Assembly: GCF_021390535.1 (NCBI RefSeq)
Contig: NZ_JAJUXG010000019.1
Location: forward strand, 1 to 64,000
DNA length: 64,000 bases
Reading direction: 5' to 3'
From: Dyadobacter sp. CY312
GTDB taxonomy: Bacteria; Bacteroidota; Bacteroidia; Cytophagales; Spirosomataceae
The notes under the pieces are model-generated. The model was given only the letters and a program-made list of their open reading frames with translations. It was not told where the DNA came from and ran no database searches. The translations under genes and the position numbers were made by a program. This document shows positions 56,401 through 63,733 of the stretch, one piece after another. Within the stretch, counting starts at the first letter, position 1; each line of letters starts with the position of its first letter.

Positions 56401-56901
56401 CTTTCATTGATCGGAGTATTGTTAGGCTTTGTGATTTTCGACAAAACCTTCTCCGTGATCATGTCTGGGGTTGGTATTATAGCACTTGCCGGTATCGTAG
56501 TTAAAAACGGGATTCTGCTCATTGAATTCATTGACGAACTTCGTGAGCGTGGTTATCCATTGCGTGACGCCATCATTGAAGGAGGAGCGATCCGTCTGAC
56601 TCCTGTACTACTAACCGCGTCGGCAGCTGTACTTGGGCTGATACCATTGGCATTCGGTTTAACGCTTGATTTTGTTGGATTGTTCAGATACTTCGAGCCA
56701 AATTTTGTTACAGGCGGAGCCAGTTCAGTATTCTGGAATATCCTTGCCTGGACCATCATTATGGGACTTACCTTCTCCACCATACTTACACTTTTGCTCG
56801 TTCCGTGTATGTATTATGTGAACGAGAGAATAAGAGACAAATGGTTCCGTAAAGGAAAGCAGGAAGTGATTAATCCAAATTGGAGAAACGAAAGTATTTA
56901 A
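53470..56901 (+). CDS. RND family efflux pump
   Basis: The 1143-residue inner-membrane proton antiporter has 12 predicted transmembrane segments and two large periplasmic loops. TM1 follows NWCVENRTTIYIFTFIITL. The proton-relay Asp pair is in GIGLVVDDAIVVIENTHR, and the second half has GIVVKNGILLIEFIDELRERG. It is longer than typical HAE pumps by about 100 residues, partly from a loop of TM-like segments (MRPMIILGVIAIIGYFIDRG) in the middle. Completes a full tripartite pump. Substrate unknown. Confidence 0.93.
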   Translation: MKFEDHKTLSFTNWCVENRTTIYIFTFIITLTGFVVYNNLPKEQFPDIKIPQIYINTVYFGTAPADVENTINKPIEKQLKSINGVKHIKSNALQDVSVILVEFTPDVEVSDALQRVRDAIDKAKQDLPQELDSGPTAQDVNFSEFPIMNINLAGNYSLKQLKEYAEDMQDAIEAMPEISRVDIVGALNREIQINLDLPRMQSTGLTFYDIQSAVQSENINVSGGDLKVGKVRRTLRVKGEFLDMTELSNLRIRTSTGAVVRLGDVAEVVDSFEEQLDFARLDDKSVITLNVIKRAGSNLVKAADDIEVIIDKMKETELPSGLDIRITADQSERTRADLHELINTVIIGFIFVVLVLMFFMGIRDAIFIGLSVPLSALVAFMLMPVIGPLIGTAFTLNTIVLFAFLLGIGLVVDDAIVVIENTHRLFNNHKDWTIQQAVKAAAGEVFVPVLSGTLTTIAPFFPLLFWPGIVGDFMKFLPLTLILTLMSSLFVAYVINPVFAVSFMGRHEDEKEKHDTSIKAIMRPMIILGVIAIIGYFIDRGVGNFFVILLGLYVFNHYILTPKILVPFQDRLLPALKRNYKGLITWLIKGYRPVAAIISMVVLLFATFVIVGIAKPEVTFFPSGDPDYIYVYNKLPAGTDALTTDSVTRIIEKRVFTVLKNEKAMNIVNSVIANVGKNAGDPNNPDRSATPHKSKVTVAFVKSESRDGRSTQELLTKVRNAVSGIPGAEISVERESTGPPTGKPISIEISGDEFETLQTLEKDLLQKVQQSGIQGIDQLKSDLVTNKPEITIDIDREKAQREGISSSQIALAIRTALFGLEVSKFRDVKDEYPIMVRLKKDDRQQIEKLLSLNIVYRDMNSGGALRQVPITSVANISYTTTFSQINRKDQQRIVILSSDVLPGFNANEIVAQIQDLLTDVKVPSGYTVKMGGEQEDQAESMNFLTGAFGAAILLIYLILATQFNSVVKPLIIFFTIVLSLIGVLLGFVIFDKTFSVIMSGVGIIALAGIVVKNGILLIEFIDELRERGYPLRDAIIEGGAIRLTPVLLTASAAVLGLIPLAFGLTLDFVGLFRYFEPNFVTGGASSVFWNILAWTIIMGLTFSTILTLLLVPCMYYVNERIRDKWFRKGKQEVINPNWRNESI

Positions 56902-56907
56902 CATGAC

Positions 56908-56957
56908 AAGTATAAATGTCCCCACAGACTTTTTGTGTGGGACATTTATACTTTTAT
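56908..56957 (+). terminator. Strong terminator after the RND operon
   Basis: AAGTATAAATGTCCC and GGGACATTTATACTT give a 15-bp stem with a bulged C and additional ACA/TGT pairs. A TTTT tract follows. It separates the efflux operon from the tRNA gene 35 bp on. Confidence 0.9.
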
Positions 56958-56991
56958 AAAAAGATTGTTAGCTTTGCAGCCTTGAAAATAA

Positions 56992-57065
56992 CGGGATGTG
57001 GCGCAGCTCGGTAGCGTGCTTGCATGGGGTGCAAGAGGTCGCAGGTTCAAATCCTGTCATCCCGA
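56992..57065 (+). tRNA. tRNA-Pro (anticodon GGG)
   Basis: The 74-nt cloverleaf has a perfect 7-bp acceptor stem (CGGGATG/CATCCCG). The anticodon arm CTTGC-ATGGGGT-GCAAG gives the loop ATGGGGT and anticodon GGG, reading CCC and CCU. The T arm is CGCAGGTTCAAATCCTGTC-like with the TTCAAAT loop. No CCA is encoded; the discriminator is A. A terminator follows directly. Confidence 0.95.
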
Positions 57066-57066
57066 C

Positions 57067-57098
57067 AAAGCCTGGTCAGAAATGATCGGGCTTTTTTA
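57067..57098. terminator. Terminator shared by tRNA-Pro and the fic gene
   Basis: AAAGCCTGGTCA pairs with TGATCGGGCTTT across a GAAA loop with two wobble pairs, followed by TTTT. On the minus strand the A-rich side gives a T-tract past the fic stop (57096). It therefore serves convergent transcripts; the fic stop lies inside its T-run. Confidence 0.8.
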
Positions 57099-58202
57099 TT
57101 TCAATACCAAAGTATATCTTACACTTCGACCACCGCCTTCTACTTTTACCACGCCATTTTCAAGCAAATTTTGTAGATCACGTGTCGCGGTTGCCTTTGA
57201 TGTTTTGGCAATAGACATGTATTTTTTTGCCGACATTCCTCCTTCAAAACCGTCTTCTCCGGCTTCAAGCATTTTTTTGGTCACTTTTATCTGTCGTTCG
57301 TTTAGCTGAGTGGCATACTGATCGAAGACTTTGGTTTTCTGTAAGGTAAAATCAATCAGTTTTTTGCTGGCAATTTGTGCATTCAATACTACTTCGGAGA
57401 AATATTGAATCCAGGCGGAAATTTCGTTGTGTTTTTGAGCTGTTTCCAGAGCTTCATAGTAGGACTTCTTATCAGCTTCGATTGTTCTTGACAAACTAAG
57501 CATCAGCGGTTGTCCGGAAGTTTGCGCCAAGGCTTTTTCTGCCAGAGCTCTGCCTATTCTGCCATTGCCATCCTCAAAAGGGTGTATCGTTTCGAAATAT
57601 AAATGGACTATTGCCGCACGTACAAGAGCACTGCCTATTAGTGCGGTGCCATCTGGTGCGGTTTCATTAAACCATTTTATAAATGCTTCCATTTCAGAAA
57701 CAACTTGCGATGACGGAGGTGCCTGAAAATGGACTTTTTCTTTTCCGGTGCTTCCGGAAATAATTTGCATCGGCTCTGTTCCGGTTCGCCATTGTCCGGA
57801 TCGGATATGCAATGAGCTGCCCAAAATCATTTCATGCCATATGAATAGCTGTTCCGCAGTCAAGGGTTTTTGGTAAGTTGTTCTTAGGCTAACCATCAGT
57901 TCTCCCATGCCCTGAGATTGTTTGTCCTTGACTTTTTCCTGGGGTACATTCAGACCCAGATTATTCCGTATCGATGACATAACATCTTGTCTGCTTAGAA
58001 ACTCGCCCTCTATTTTTGAGGTTTTGATCGCTTCTAAAAGCATTATTTCCAGCAGTAACTCTTGCCTGATATGCTCAGGCAATGATTTTAGAAGGCCGTT
58101 TATTTCACCTGTTTCCAGTGCAAACCGGTATGTCAGAGATTCTATGCCATTCAGCGAGTACCTGAAATTTGGCCAATCGGGTAATTCCCAGTTATATGTC
58201 AT
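57096..58202 (-). CDS. Fic family AMP-transferase with C-terminal winged helix
   Basis: The 368-residue protein contains the Fic active-site motif HPFEDGNGRIGR with catalytic H207. The self-inhibitory helix TSKIEG is at residues 61-66 in the N-terminal part, so this is a class II Fic that needs no separate antitoxin. After residue about 290 a winged-helix domain follows (RQIKVTKKMLEAG, KTSKATATRDLQNLLENGVV), which can bind DNA. The paired inverted repeats in front of its start suggest autoregulation through that domain. Target protein unknown. Confidence 0.92.
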   Translation of the reverse strand: MTYNWELPDWPNFRYSLNGIESLTYRFALETGEINGLLKSLPEHIRQELLLEIMLLEAIKTSKIEGEFLSRQDVMSSIRNNLGLNVPQEKVKDKQSQGMGELMVSLRTTYQKPLTAEQLFIWHEMILGSSLHIRSGQWRTGTEPMQIISGSTGKEKVHFQAPPSSQVVSEMEAFIKWFNETAPDGTALIGSALVRAAIVHLYFETIHPFEDGNGRIGRALAEKALAQTSGQPLMLSLSRTIEADKKSYYEALETAQKHNEISAWIQYFSEVVLNAQIASKKLIDFTLQKTKVFDQYATQLNERQIKVTKKMLEAGEDGFEGGMSAKKYMSIAKTSKATATRDLQNLLENGVVKVEGGGRSVRYTLVLK

Positions 58203-58273
58203 GAGCCGATTAATTCATTTATTCGGCTCAAATATAACAAAAATATGAGCCGAATAAGTTTTTTATTCGGCTC
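58203..58273 (-). promoter_or_regulatory. Double inverted-repeat operator flanking the fic promoter
   Basis: Four copies of the 11-mer GAGCCGAATAA (one with a single change) form two inverted repeats: 58203-58213 with 58219-58229, and 58247-58257 with 58263-58273. The two units are exactly 44 bp apart, near four helical turns. A TATATTTG -7 element (minus strand, 58229-58236) lies between them and overlaps the first unit by one base. The nearer unit abuts the fic start codon. Confidence 0.75.
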
Positions 58274-58315
58274 TTTAAAGGCATTATGAGATGTTACGTT
58301 TTGAATTTCAGTCTG

Positions 58316-58552
58316 TTAGACTAAAGTAACTCCATACGGTGTGGGAGTGGTGTCAGGAGTAGCTTCGCTATATTGTAATGCCAATTTTTTGCCAGTCACA
58401 TCAGCTTCTTCAAGTAGTTCAAAGGTCTTTCTTTCTCCCAAAATCAATAATGCCTGAAACAGAACACCGGCATAATTGTATTCTTCGCTGTCTGGTCCTT
58501 TTTCTTTTCCAAGATCATTGTAATGTCCAAATAGGTCTTTTCCCTTGCCCAT
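58316..58552 (-). CDS. Hypothetical small protein
   Basis: I do not recognise it. The protein is 78 residues from the ATG at 58552 (MGKGKDLFGHYNDLGKEKGP). It is soluble, with a helical YNYAGVLFQALLILGERK centre and a Thr/Pro-rich tail ending GVTLV. It lies upstream of fic on the same strand and 59 bp after another small gene. The operator at 58203 separates it from fic, so it may be a distinct transcript. Confidence 0.5.
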   Translation of the reverse strand: MGKGKDLFGHYNDLGKEKGPDSEEYNYAGVLFQALLILGERKTFELLEEADVTGKKLALQYSEATPDTTPTPYGVTLV

Positions 58553-58611
58553 AGTGATGTTCCGGTGATTATAATTGTTACAAAATTTGGTACTCTTTGG
58601 CTTAAAGTGAT

Positions 58612-58914
58612 CTACCTCGCAGGTTCTACTGCCAGCAGTGCTTTTTGGCTGCACTCTCCGTTCAGATAGTCAACTGCCATTACGGCAATGGAAAGCGGTA
58701 ATCCAGCTTCCAGCATCAGATCGATCTTGTCATAAGACCGTATATTGCCGGCAAGGATCTTGATAGCTTCTCTATATCCGTTCTTGAGGCCTATATTTTC
58801 GTCCCGGTTGGTAATCGGATGCTGTAATTTGCGGGAGACCATTTGGATGGTTTCCTCAATCTGATCTTCCGATGGAGTCGCGTGTTCGTATTCTTTTTGC
58901 TCAGCTGAGTTCAT
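58612..58914 (-). CDS. Hypothetical small protein
   Basis: I do not recognise it. The 100-residue protein starts at an ATG (58914, MNSAEQKEYEHATPSEDQIE), is mostly helical and charged, and ends LAVEPAR. A TAGCTTTG -7 element on the minus strand (58944-58951) supports transcription. It is encoded upstream of the 78-residue protein, and they may form a pair. Confidence 0.55.
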   Translation of the reverse strand: MNSAEQKEYEHATPSEDQIEETIQMVSRKLQHPITNRDENIGLKNGYREAIKILAGNIRSYDKIDLMLEAGLPLSIAVMAVDYLNGECSQKALLAVEPAR

Positions 58915-59244
58915 TTTGCAAAGTATTAAAATGATCGCTATTACAAAGCTAATTCTTAAAATTTCATGCCTACGTGAAATAAAAACCCAAAATCGGGTGA
59001 TGTGTCAGATACCGGCTGGCAGATCTTTACACGGTGATTTCAGTTATTTCTGAGTCAATTTACCTAGAAAAAATGTTTGCCGGGTAAATGTTCTAACTTT
59101 TGTTAAAATTGTATTATTTGCTAATTGTGCGAAATTTAATTTTGTAAATATCTAATTTGTTGAACGTTTTGATAGGTGTATGTGCCATTAGTTCAAAATA
59201 GTTACATTTGCTTATTATTTCATTTCAACGATTACCAGACTTAT
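58915..59244. other. 330-bp divergent intergenic region
   Basis: No coding feature is supported. It holds a TAGCTTTG element for the minus-strand small gene (58944-58951) and a TACATTTG element (59203-59210, plus strand) that precedes the M28 gene by 34 nt. The rest is AT-rich with no clear structure. Confidence 0.5.
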
Positions 59245-60798
59245 ATGAAACGGATTTGTTACCCTTTACTATTTCTTTATCCAGGATTTCTGTTTGCACA
59301 GGAAGCCGATCCTGCTGCTATTGCAAAAATTAGAAAAGAGGGGCTCGAAAATTCCAAAGTGACACAAATCGCCCACCAACTCACGGACGTTACCGGACCA
59401 AGACTTACTAATTCTCCGGGATTCCAAAGGGCGGCCGATTGGTCGGTAAAGCAGTTGACAGAATGGGGATTGAAAAATGCGAATCTTCAGGAATGGGGTG
59501 AGTTTGGAAAAGGATGGCAGGTTGAAAAGAGTTATCTGGCGATGACGAAACCCTATTACATGCCTTTTATTGCCATTCCAAAAGCATGGACGGCAGGAAC
59601 AGGAAGTGCGGTATCCGGCGAAGTGGTGGTGGTGAATATCCAGAATGAAGAGGATTTGAAAAAATATGCAGGCGGGAACCTGAATGGTAAAATTGTTTTG
59701 GTAAAAGGTGCCAGTGACACGGATCCAACTTTTAAGCCTGACGCAACCCGTTACACAGAAGAAGATCTGGAAAAAATGACGAATTCCCAGCCTTTCGGCC
59801 AGAGCAACTTTACACCTGAGCAAATGGCCAAGTTAATGGCTGCACGTTCATTCCGCGGAAAGGTTGACAGTACACTCAAAGCGCAAAATGTCAAATTGGA
59901 GCTATCAGGCCGCAGCGGGAAACATGGAACATTCTTCACCAGTAATGGCGCTTCTTACAAAGGCGATTCGCCGGTTGCGGGTCCGGCATTTGAGCTGGCG
60001 GCTGAGCATGCGGGTCTTGTTGCGCGACTTGTAGAAAGTGGTATTCCTGTAACGCTGGAAGCAGAATCTAAAACTACATTTTATGATAAAAACCTGAAAA
60101 CAGGAAATGTCATCGCGGAAATTCCCGGAAGCGATCCAAAACTAAAAGATGAGATCGTGATGCTTGGAGGTCACCTGGATTCATGGCATAGCGCAACCGG
60201 AGCTACGGATAATGCAGCGGGTTGCACGGTGATGATGGAGGCTGTAAGGATTATTCAGGCAGCTGGTTTGAAACCAAAAAGAACCATACGGATCGCTCTT
60301 TGGTCAGGTGAAGAACAAGGATTACACGGTTCGAGAAATTATGTAAAAAATACATTCGGAGATCCTCAGACGATGAAATTGCTGCCTGCTCATGAGAAGC
60401 TTTCGGCTTATTACAACATTGACAATGGAACAGGGCGTATTCGTGGTATTTATCTGCAAGGCAATGAAGGTCCGCGTTCAACTTTCGAAAAATGGCTGGC
60501 TCCGTTTGTCGATATTATCGATCATCCAACCGTAACTTCGCGTAATACAGGTGGGACTGACCACCAGAGTTTTGATGCTGTGGGATTGCCCGGCTTTCAG
60601 TTTATTCAGGACGGGATAGAATACAATACCCGTACGCATCATACCAACGTGGATACCTATGAGCGGCTGGTTATGGACGATTTGAAACAAATGGCTGTTG
60701 TGGTTGCCGCTTTTGTGTATAACACGGCACAATTGGATCAGAAAATACCAAGAAAAGAATTACCTAAACCACGTACAGCAACGGGCGTGAGCCGGTAG
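59245..60798 (+). CDS. M28 family zinc peptidase, exported
   Basis: The protein is 517 residues from the ATG at 59245 (MKRICYPLLFLYPGFLFAQ is a signal peptide). It is an aminopeptidase-like M28 enzyme with a PA-like insert (about 140-290) and zinc-ligand segments GGHLDSWHSATGATDNAAG, SGEEQGLHGSRN and NTRTHHTNVDTYERL. Two metal ions in a co-catalytic site are expected. It is located in the periplasm or outside. A strong terminator follows. Confidence 0.92.
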   Translation: MKRICYPLLFLYPGFLFAQEADPAAIAKIRKEGLENSKVTQIAHQLTDVTGPRLTNSPGFQRAADWSVKQLTEWGLKNANLQEWGEFGKGWQVEKSYLAMTKPYYMPFIAIPKAWTAGTGSAVSGEVVVVNIQNEEDLKKYAGGNLNGKIVLVKGASDTDPTFKPDATRYTEEDLEKMTNSQPFGQSNFTPEQMAKLMAARSFRGKVDSTLKAQNVKLELSGRSGKHGTFFTSNGASYKGDSPVAGPAFELAAEHAGLVARLVESGIPVTLEAESKTTFYDKNLKTGNVIAEIPGSDPKLKDEIVMLGGHLDSWHSATGATDNAAGCTVMMEAVRIIQAAGLKPKRTIRIALWSGEEQGLHGSRNYVKNTFGDPQTMKLLPAHEKLSAYYNIDNGTGRIRGIYLQGNEGPRSTFEKWLAPFVDIIDHPTVTSRNTGGTDHQSFDAVGLPGFQFIQDGIEYNTRTHHTNVDTYERLVMDDLKQMAVVVAAFVYNTAQLDQKIPRKELPKPRTATGVSR

Positions 60799-60817
60799 TG
60801 TAATTCCGTGATTACAT

Positions 60818-60864
60818 AAAAATGGCAACCATGCAGTGAAGTACTGTTCGGTTGCCATTTTTTT
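60818..60864 (+). terminator. Terminator after the M28 gene
   Basis: AAAAATGGCAACC and GGTTGCCATTTTT pair over 13 bp, with inner CAGT/ACTG pairing, followed by TTTTT. It begins 20 bp past the M28 stop. Confidence 0.9.
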
Positions 60865-60943
60865 GCCTATCAAGCAGAGCAGTCGTGTCTACTGTGATCT
60901 TCTTACTGTTTACTTAATATCATTTCTTCGCATTTGGGATAAA

Positions 60944-61144
60944 TCAAATATCCTTCTCAAAATACAAGTGCACATAAATCGCCAGGCCAAAGTTGGTCGA
61001 ATTTGTTGACACGAGCCTGTAACCATTCGCGGCATATTCGTCCAGTTTAACCTGTATGTCTTCCTTTGATTTTTTTGCAATGTGTTCAGAATCAAGAGTT
61101 ACTTTGGAATAAAAAATCAGTGACTCCACTTTGTATTCTTTCAT
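60944..61144 (-). CDS. DUF4177-like small protein
   Basis: The 66-residue protein begins MKEYKVESLIFYSKVTLDS and has the DUF4177 pattern of an amphipathic helix (EDIQVKLDEYAANGYRLVST) followed by a beta strand (LAIYVHLYFEKDI). Function of the family is unknown. It stands alone between the M28 gene and the zeta-like gene. Confidence 0.7.
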   Translation of the reverse strand: MKEYKVESLIFYSKVTLDSEHIAKKSKEDIQVKLDEYAANGYRLVSTNSTNFGLAIYVHLYFEKDI

Positions 61145-61225
61145 AACAGTAATAGGATTGGTTAAATGGAATTGTAATATTTAAAATTTAGTGAGACAAA
61201 GCAAGTTGATCATTTGGGCTTTGGC

Positions 61226-62008
61226 TTAAACACCGGGATAGTACTTTTTGAACCAATTAGAAATCTCTGAATCTTCAATGTTATCCCACCTTTTTTGAGA
61301 ACCTATCTTTTTAAAATGTCCAACAAGTTTGTAAGGTTGATTGTCAATGGAATTATCAAAGAAGAATGCTTGATAAGCTATGTCAGCCGCCTCTTTCAAT
61401 AAACCTAATGAACGATAGTATCTGCTCTCAATCTTATCTTCTGGCACAGTATGTCCACCTTGCTTTACCCTTAATTTTACTCGATATTTATTGATTTCCG
61501 GAGATTCTGTTGAGACAAAATATAAATAAACCTTATAACCGACTTCCACAGCTTTCTTCATGATATCAAGATTTGATTCATGAGAAAATACCGTTTCAAA
61601 AGAAAATCTACGCCTTGAGACGAGCAATTCTTCTCTTAAAAAGCGGGCTATAATTTGCGCAAGGCGATCTGCTTCGAAGCCGTCAGATAAAAATACTTTA
61701 CTGTTTTTAAGCGCAAAAGAATTGGTTAAATTAAGAAGATCAGTTGGAGTTGATAGTAAACCGGACGATTCGGCAAATTTGACTATGTCTTCTTTTTTGG
61801 GTTTTAATTTGTAAGCCTTAAATGAAAAACGTTTTTCATTTAAGGCTACTGTAATGTCGTCTGCATTGATATATGTGCCAAAATCCAGATTCCGGTTATT
61901 AATGACGGTTTCCCGAATAGACTTGATGACGGTGCTTTTACCTGACCCATTCGGACCGGCAAATACACGTAAGCGTAACTGAGAGTTTGAAGGGATATTA
62001 TCAACCAA
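61226..62008 (-). CDS. Zeta-toxin-like P-loop kinase
   Basis: The 260-residue protein has a Walker A motif GPNGSGKST (residues 18-26, K24) followed by YINADDITVAL, the layout of zeta toxins that phosphorylate UDP-sugars or related substrates. ETVFSHESNLDIMKKAVEVGY and RYYRSLGLLKEAADIAYQAF are typical of this group. The start is TTG, since no ATG precedes the P-loop. It follows a 73-residue gene with a 2-bp gap, so the two form a coupled pair. Toxicity is inferred. Confidence 0.82.
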   Translation of the reverse strand: MVDNIPSNSQLRLRVFAGPNGSGKSTVIKSIRETVINNRNLDFGTYINADDITVALNEKRFSFKAYKLKPKKEDIVKFAESSGLLSTPTDLLNLTNSFALKNSKVFLSDGFEADRLAQIIARFLREELLVSRRRFSFETVFSHESNLDIMKKAVEVGYKVYLYFVSTESPEINKYRVKLRVKQGGHTVPEDKIESRYYRSLGLLKEAADIAYQAFFFDNSIDNQPYKLVGHFKKIGSQKRWDNIEDSEISNWFKKYYPGV

Positions 62009-62010
62009 AT

Positions 62011-62232
62011 CTACAATTGTTCAAGTTGTTGAAGTTGTTCAATTTTACCGTCTTCATAACGTTTTACAACCCAACCATCCTGCACGGTAACAATGTAACC
62101 CATGATATTCATGGCATTTTTAGCCGCAATCTTTCCTGCGCTCTGAGCCTTACTCACCAATGTTCTTTTGGTAAGATACTCATAGCCATCCTTCGTAGTA
62201 TGCTTCGAAAGCTTTTCTGGTCTTGTTTTCAT
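62011..62232 (-). CDS. Small partner of the zeta-like protein
   Basis: The 73-residue basic protein (MKTRPEKLSKHTTKDGYEYL, then WVVKRYEDGKIEQLQQLEQL) lies directly upstream of the zeta-like gene with only 2 bp between. Its size and position are those of an antitoxin, but no family is recognised with certainty. It differs from the classical epsilon antitoxin. Confidence 0.65.
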   Translation of the reverse strand: MKTRPEKLSKHTTKDGYEYLTKRTLVSKAQSAGKIAAKNAMNIMGYIVTVQDGWVVKRYEDGKIEQLQQLEQL

Positions 62233-62331
62233 AATTATAAAGTTACAAAAAAGATTTAAGACTTAGAATTGATCATCTATACATCATGATTGTGTCATTT
62301 TTTACAATTTATGACCTCTACTTTTCTCGTA

Positions 62332-63714
62332 TCACCGTAAAGCTTCAATTTCAGCCACGCTTTTAGCCAGCTTTTTTCCAAGTATTCTGTGTCCGTCTTC
62401 GGTAATTACCACATCATCTTCAATGCGGATACCCGTGAAATCGCGGAAGCTTTCGAGTTTGTTGTAATTGATGAACTGCGAGAGTTTGTTTTCTGCTTTC
62501 CAGCGGTCAATCAGCGTTGGGATAAAATATAAGCCCGGCTCGACTGTAACCACAAAACCGGGTTCCAAAGCACGTCCCAGGCGCAGCGATTTCCATCCGA
62601 AACTTGTTCCCTTTTTGAGCTCGTCGGTGTAGCCTACATATTGTTCACCCAGGTTTTCCATGTCGTGCACATCAAGCCCCATCATGTGACCCAGTCCGCA
62701 TTGGAAAAACAAGGTATGGACGTCATGCGCAACAGCCTCAGCCGGATCGCCCTTGATGATGCCCACTGCTTTCAATCCTTCGAGCAATTTGGTTGAGGCA
62801 AGCGTATGCAGATCTTTGAACAAAACGCCAGGTTTGGCGGCCGCAATAGCCGATTCCTCTGCGTTCAGTACAATCTCATACATTTCCTTTTGCAGGGTTG
62901 TAAACTTTTTGCCTGTCGGGATTGTGCGTGTGAGATCGCCGCAATAATGCATGGCTGTTTCGGCTCCGGCATCGCAAAGTGAAAGTTGCCCATCGCGCAT
63001 GATCAGGTCACGGGTATGTGTATGCAGGATTTCCCCATTCACAGTCAGGATAATAGGGTAGGATATGTCTCCGCCTTGTCCTATTGCCATACTTTGTAGC
63101 TGGCCTGCAACTTGCTTTTCTGTCATTCCCGGGAGTGTGATGCGCATGAACTCCAAATGCATATCCACAGAGGTATTCACTGCCTTTTCAATTTCAGCAA
63201 TTTCCTCAGCAGATTTATAGGAACGCATGGAAACAATCGCCTTGATAAGCGAAACCGAAGCAAGCTCTGCCGCGGCAGCAGGCGCTATCTGCAACCATTC
63301 CTGCAATTTCAGGTAATGCTCGCCACGGTAAGGAGGGAGGAAATGGATGGTCTGAGCCAAGGATTTTGCGTTTTTCAAAAATCTCGAAATAGCTCCCGAA
63401 GGTTTTACATTTACAATACCCGCCTTGGCAGCTTTTTCAGATAACGGTTCTTTCGGACCCGTCCATACGATATCATCAATGGTCAGTTCGTCACCAAAAA
63501 TAATTTCCTGATCGTTCTCCACATCAATCACAGCATGAAGCGAAGCCACATCGAGCCCGAAATAATATAAAAAGCTGCTATCCTGTCTGAAAGTATACAC
63601 GTTGTCACGGTAGTTCATTCCCGTTTCTTCGTTCCCCAGAAAAAGAATTAATCCTTTCCCTACTTTTTGTTTTAATTCCTTACGTCTTTGGATGTAGGTT
63701 TCTTTTGAAAACAT
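62332..63714 (-). CDS. pepP: Xaa-Pro aminopeptidase (M24B)
   Basis: The 460-residue protein is an aminopeptidase P that removes the residue before proline. The N-terminal creatinase-like domain spans about 1-170. The metal ligands are visible in LCDAGAETAMHYCGDLTRTIP, GLGHMMGLDVHDMENLG, VTVEPGLYFI and GIRIEDDVVI. It is 19 bp from the stop of the gene running off the window and may share its transcript. Confidence 0.95.
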   Translation of the reverse strand: MFSKETYIQRRKELKQKVGKGLILFLGNEETGMNYRDNVYTFRQDSSFLYYFGLDVASLHAVIDVENDQEIIFGDELTIDDIVWTGPKEPLSEKAAKAGIVNVKPSGAISRFLKNAKSLAQTIHFLPPYRGEHYLKLQEWLQIAPAAAAELASVSLIKAIVSMRSYKSAEEIAEIEKAVNTSVDMHLEFMRITLPGMTEKQVAGQLQSMAIGQGGDISYPIILTVNGEILHTHTRDLIMRDGQLSLCDAGAETAMHYCGDLTRTIPTGKKFTTLQKEMYEIVLNAEESAIAAAKPGVLFKDLHTLASTKLLEGLKAVGIIKGDPAEAVAHDVHTLFFQCGLGHMMGLDVHDMENLGEQYVGYTDELKKGTSFGWKSLRLGRALEPGFVVTVEPGLYFIPTLIDRWKAENKLSQFINYNKLESFRDFTGIRIEDDVVITEDGHRILGKKLAKSVAEIEALR

Positions 63715-63733
63715 ATTTATAAACTTTTGAAAA

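Noticed and set aside
56992..57065. tRNA-Pro as an integration site for an island
   Set aside because: No direct repeat of its 3' end was seen downstream and no integrase gene is present.
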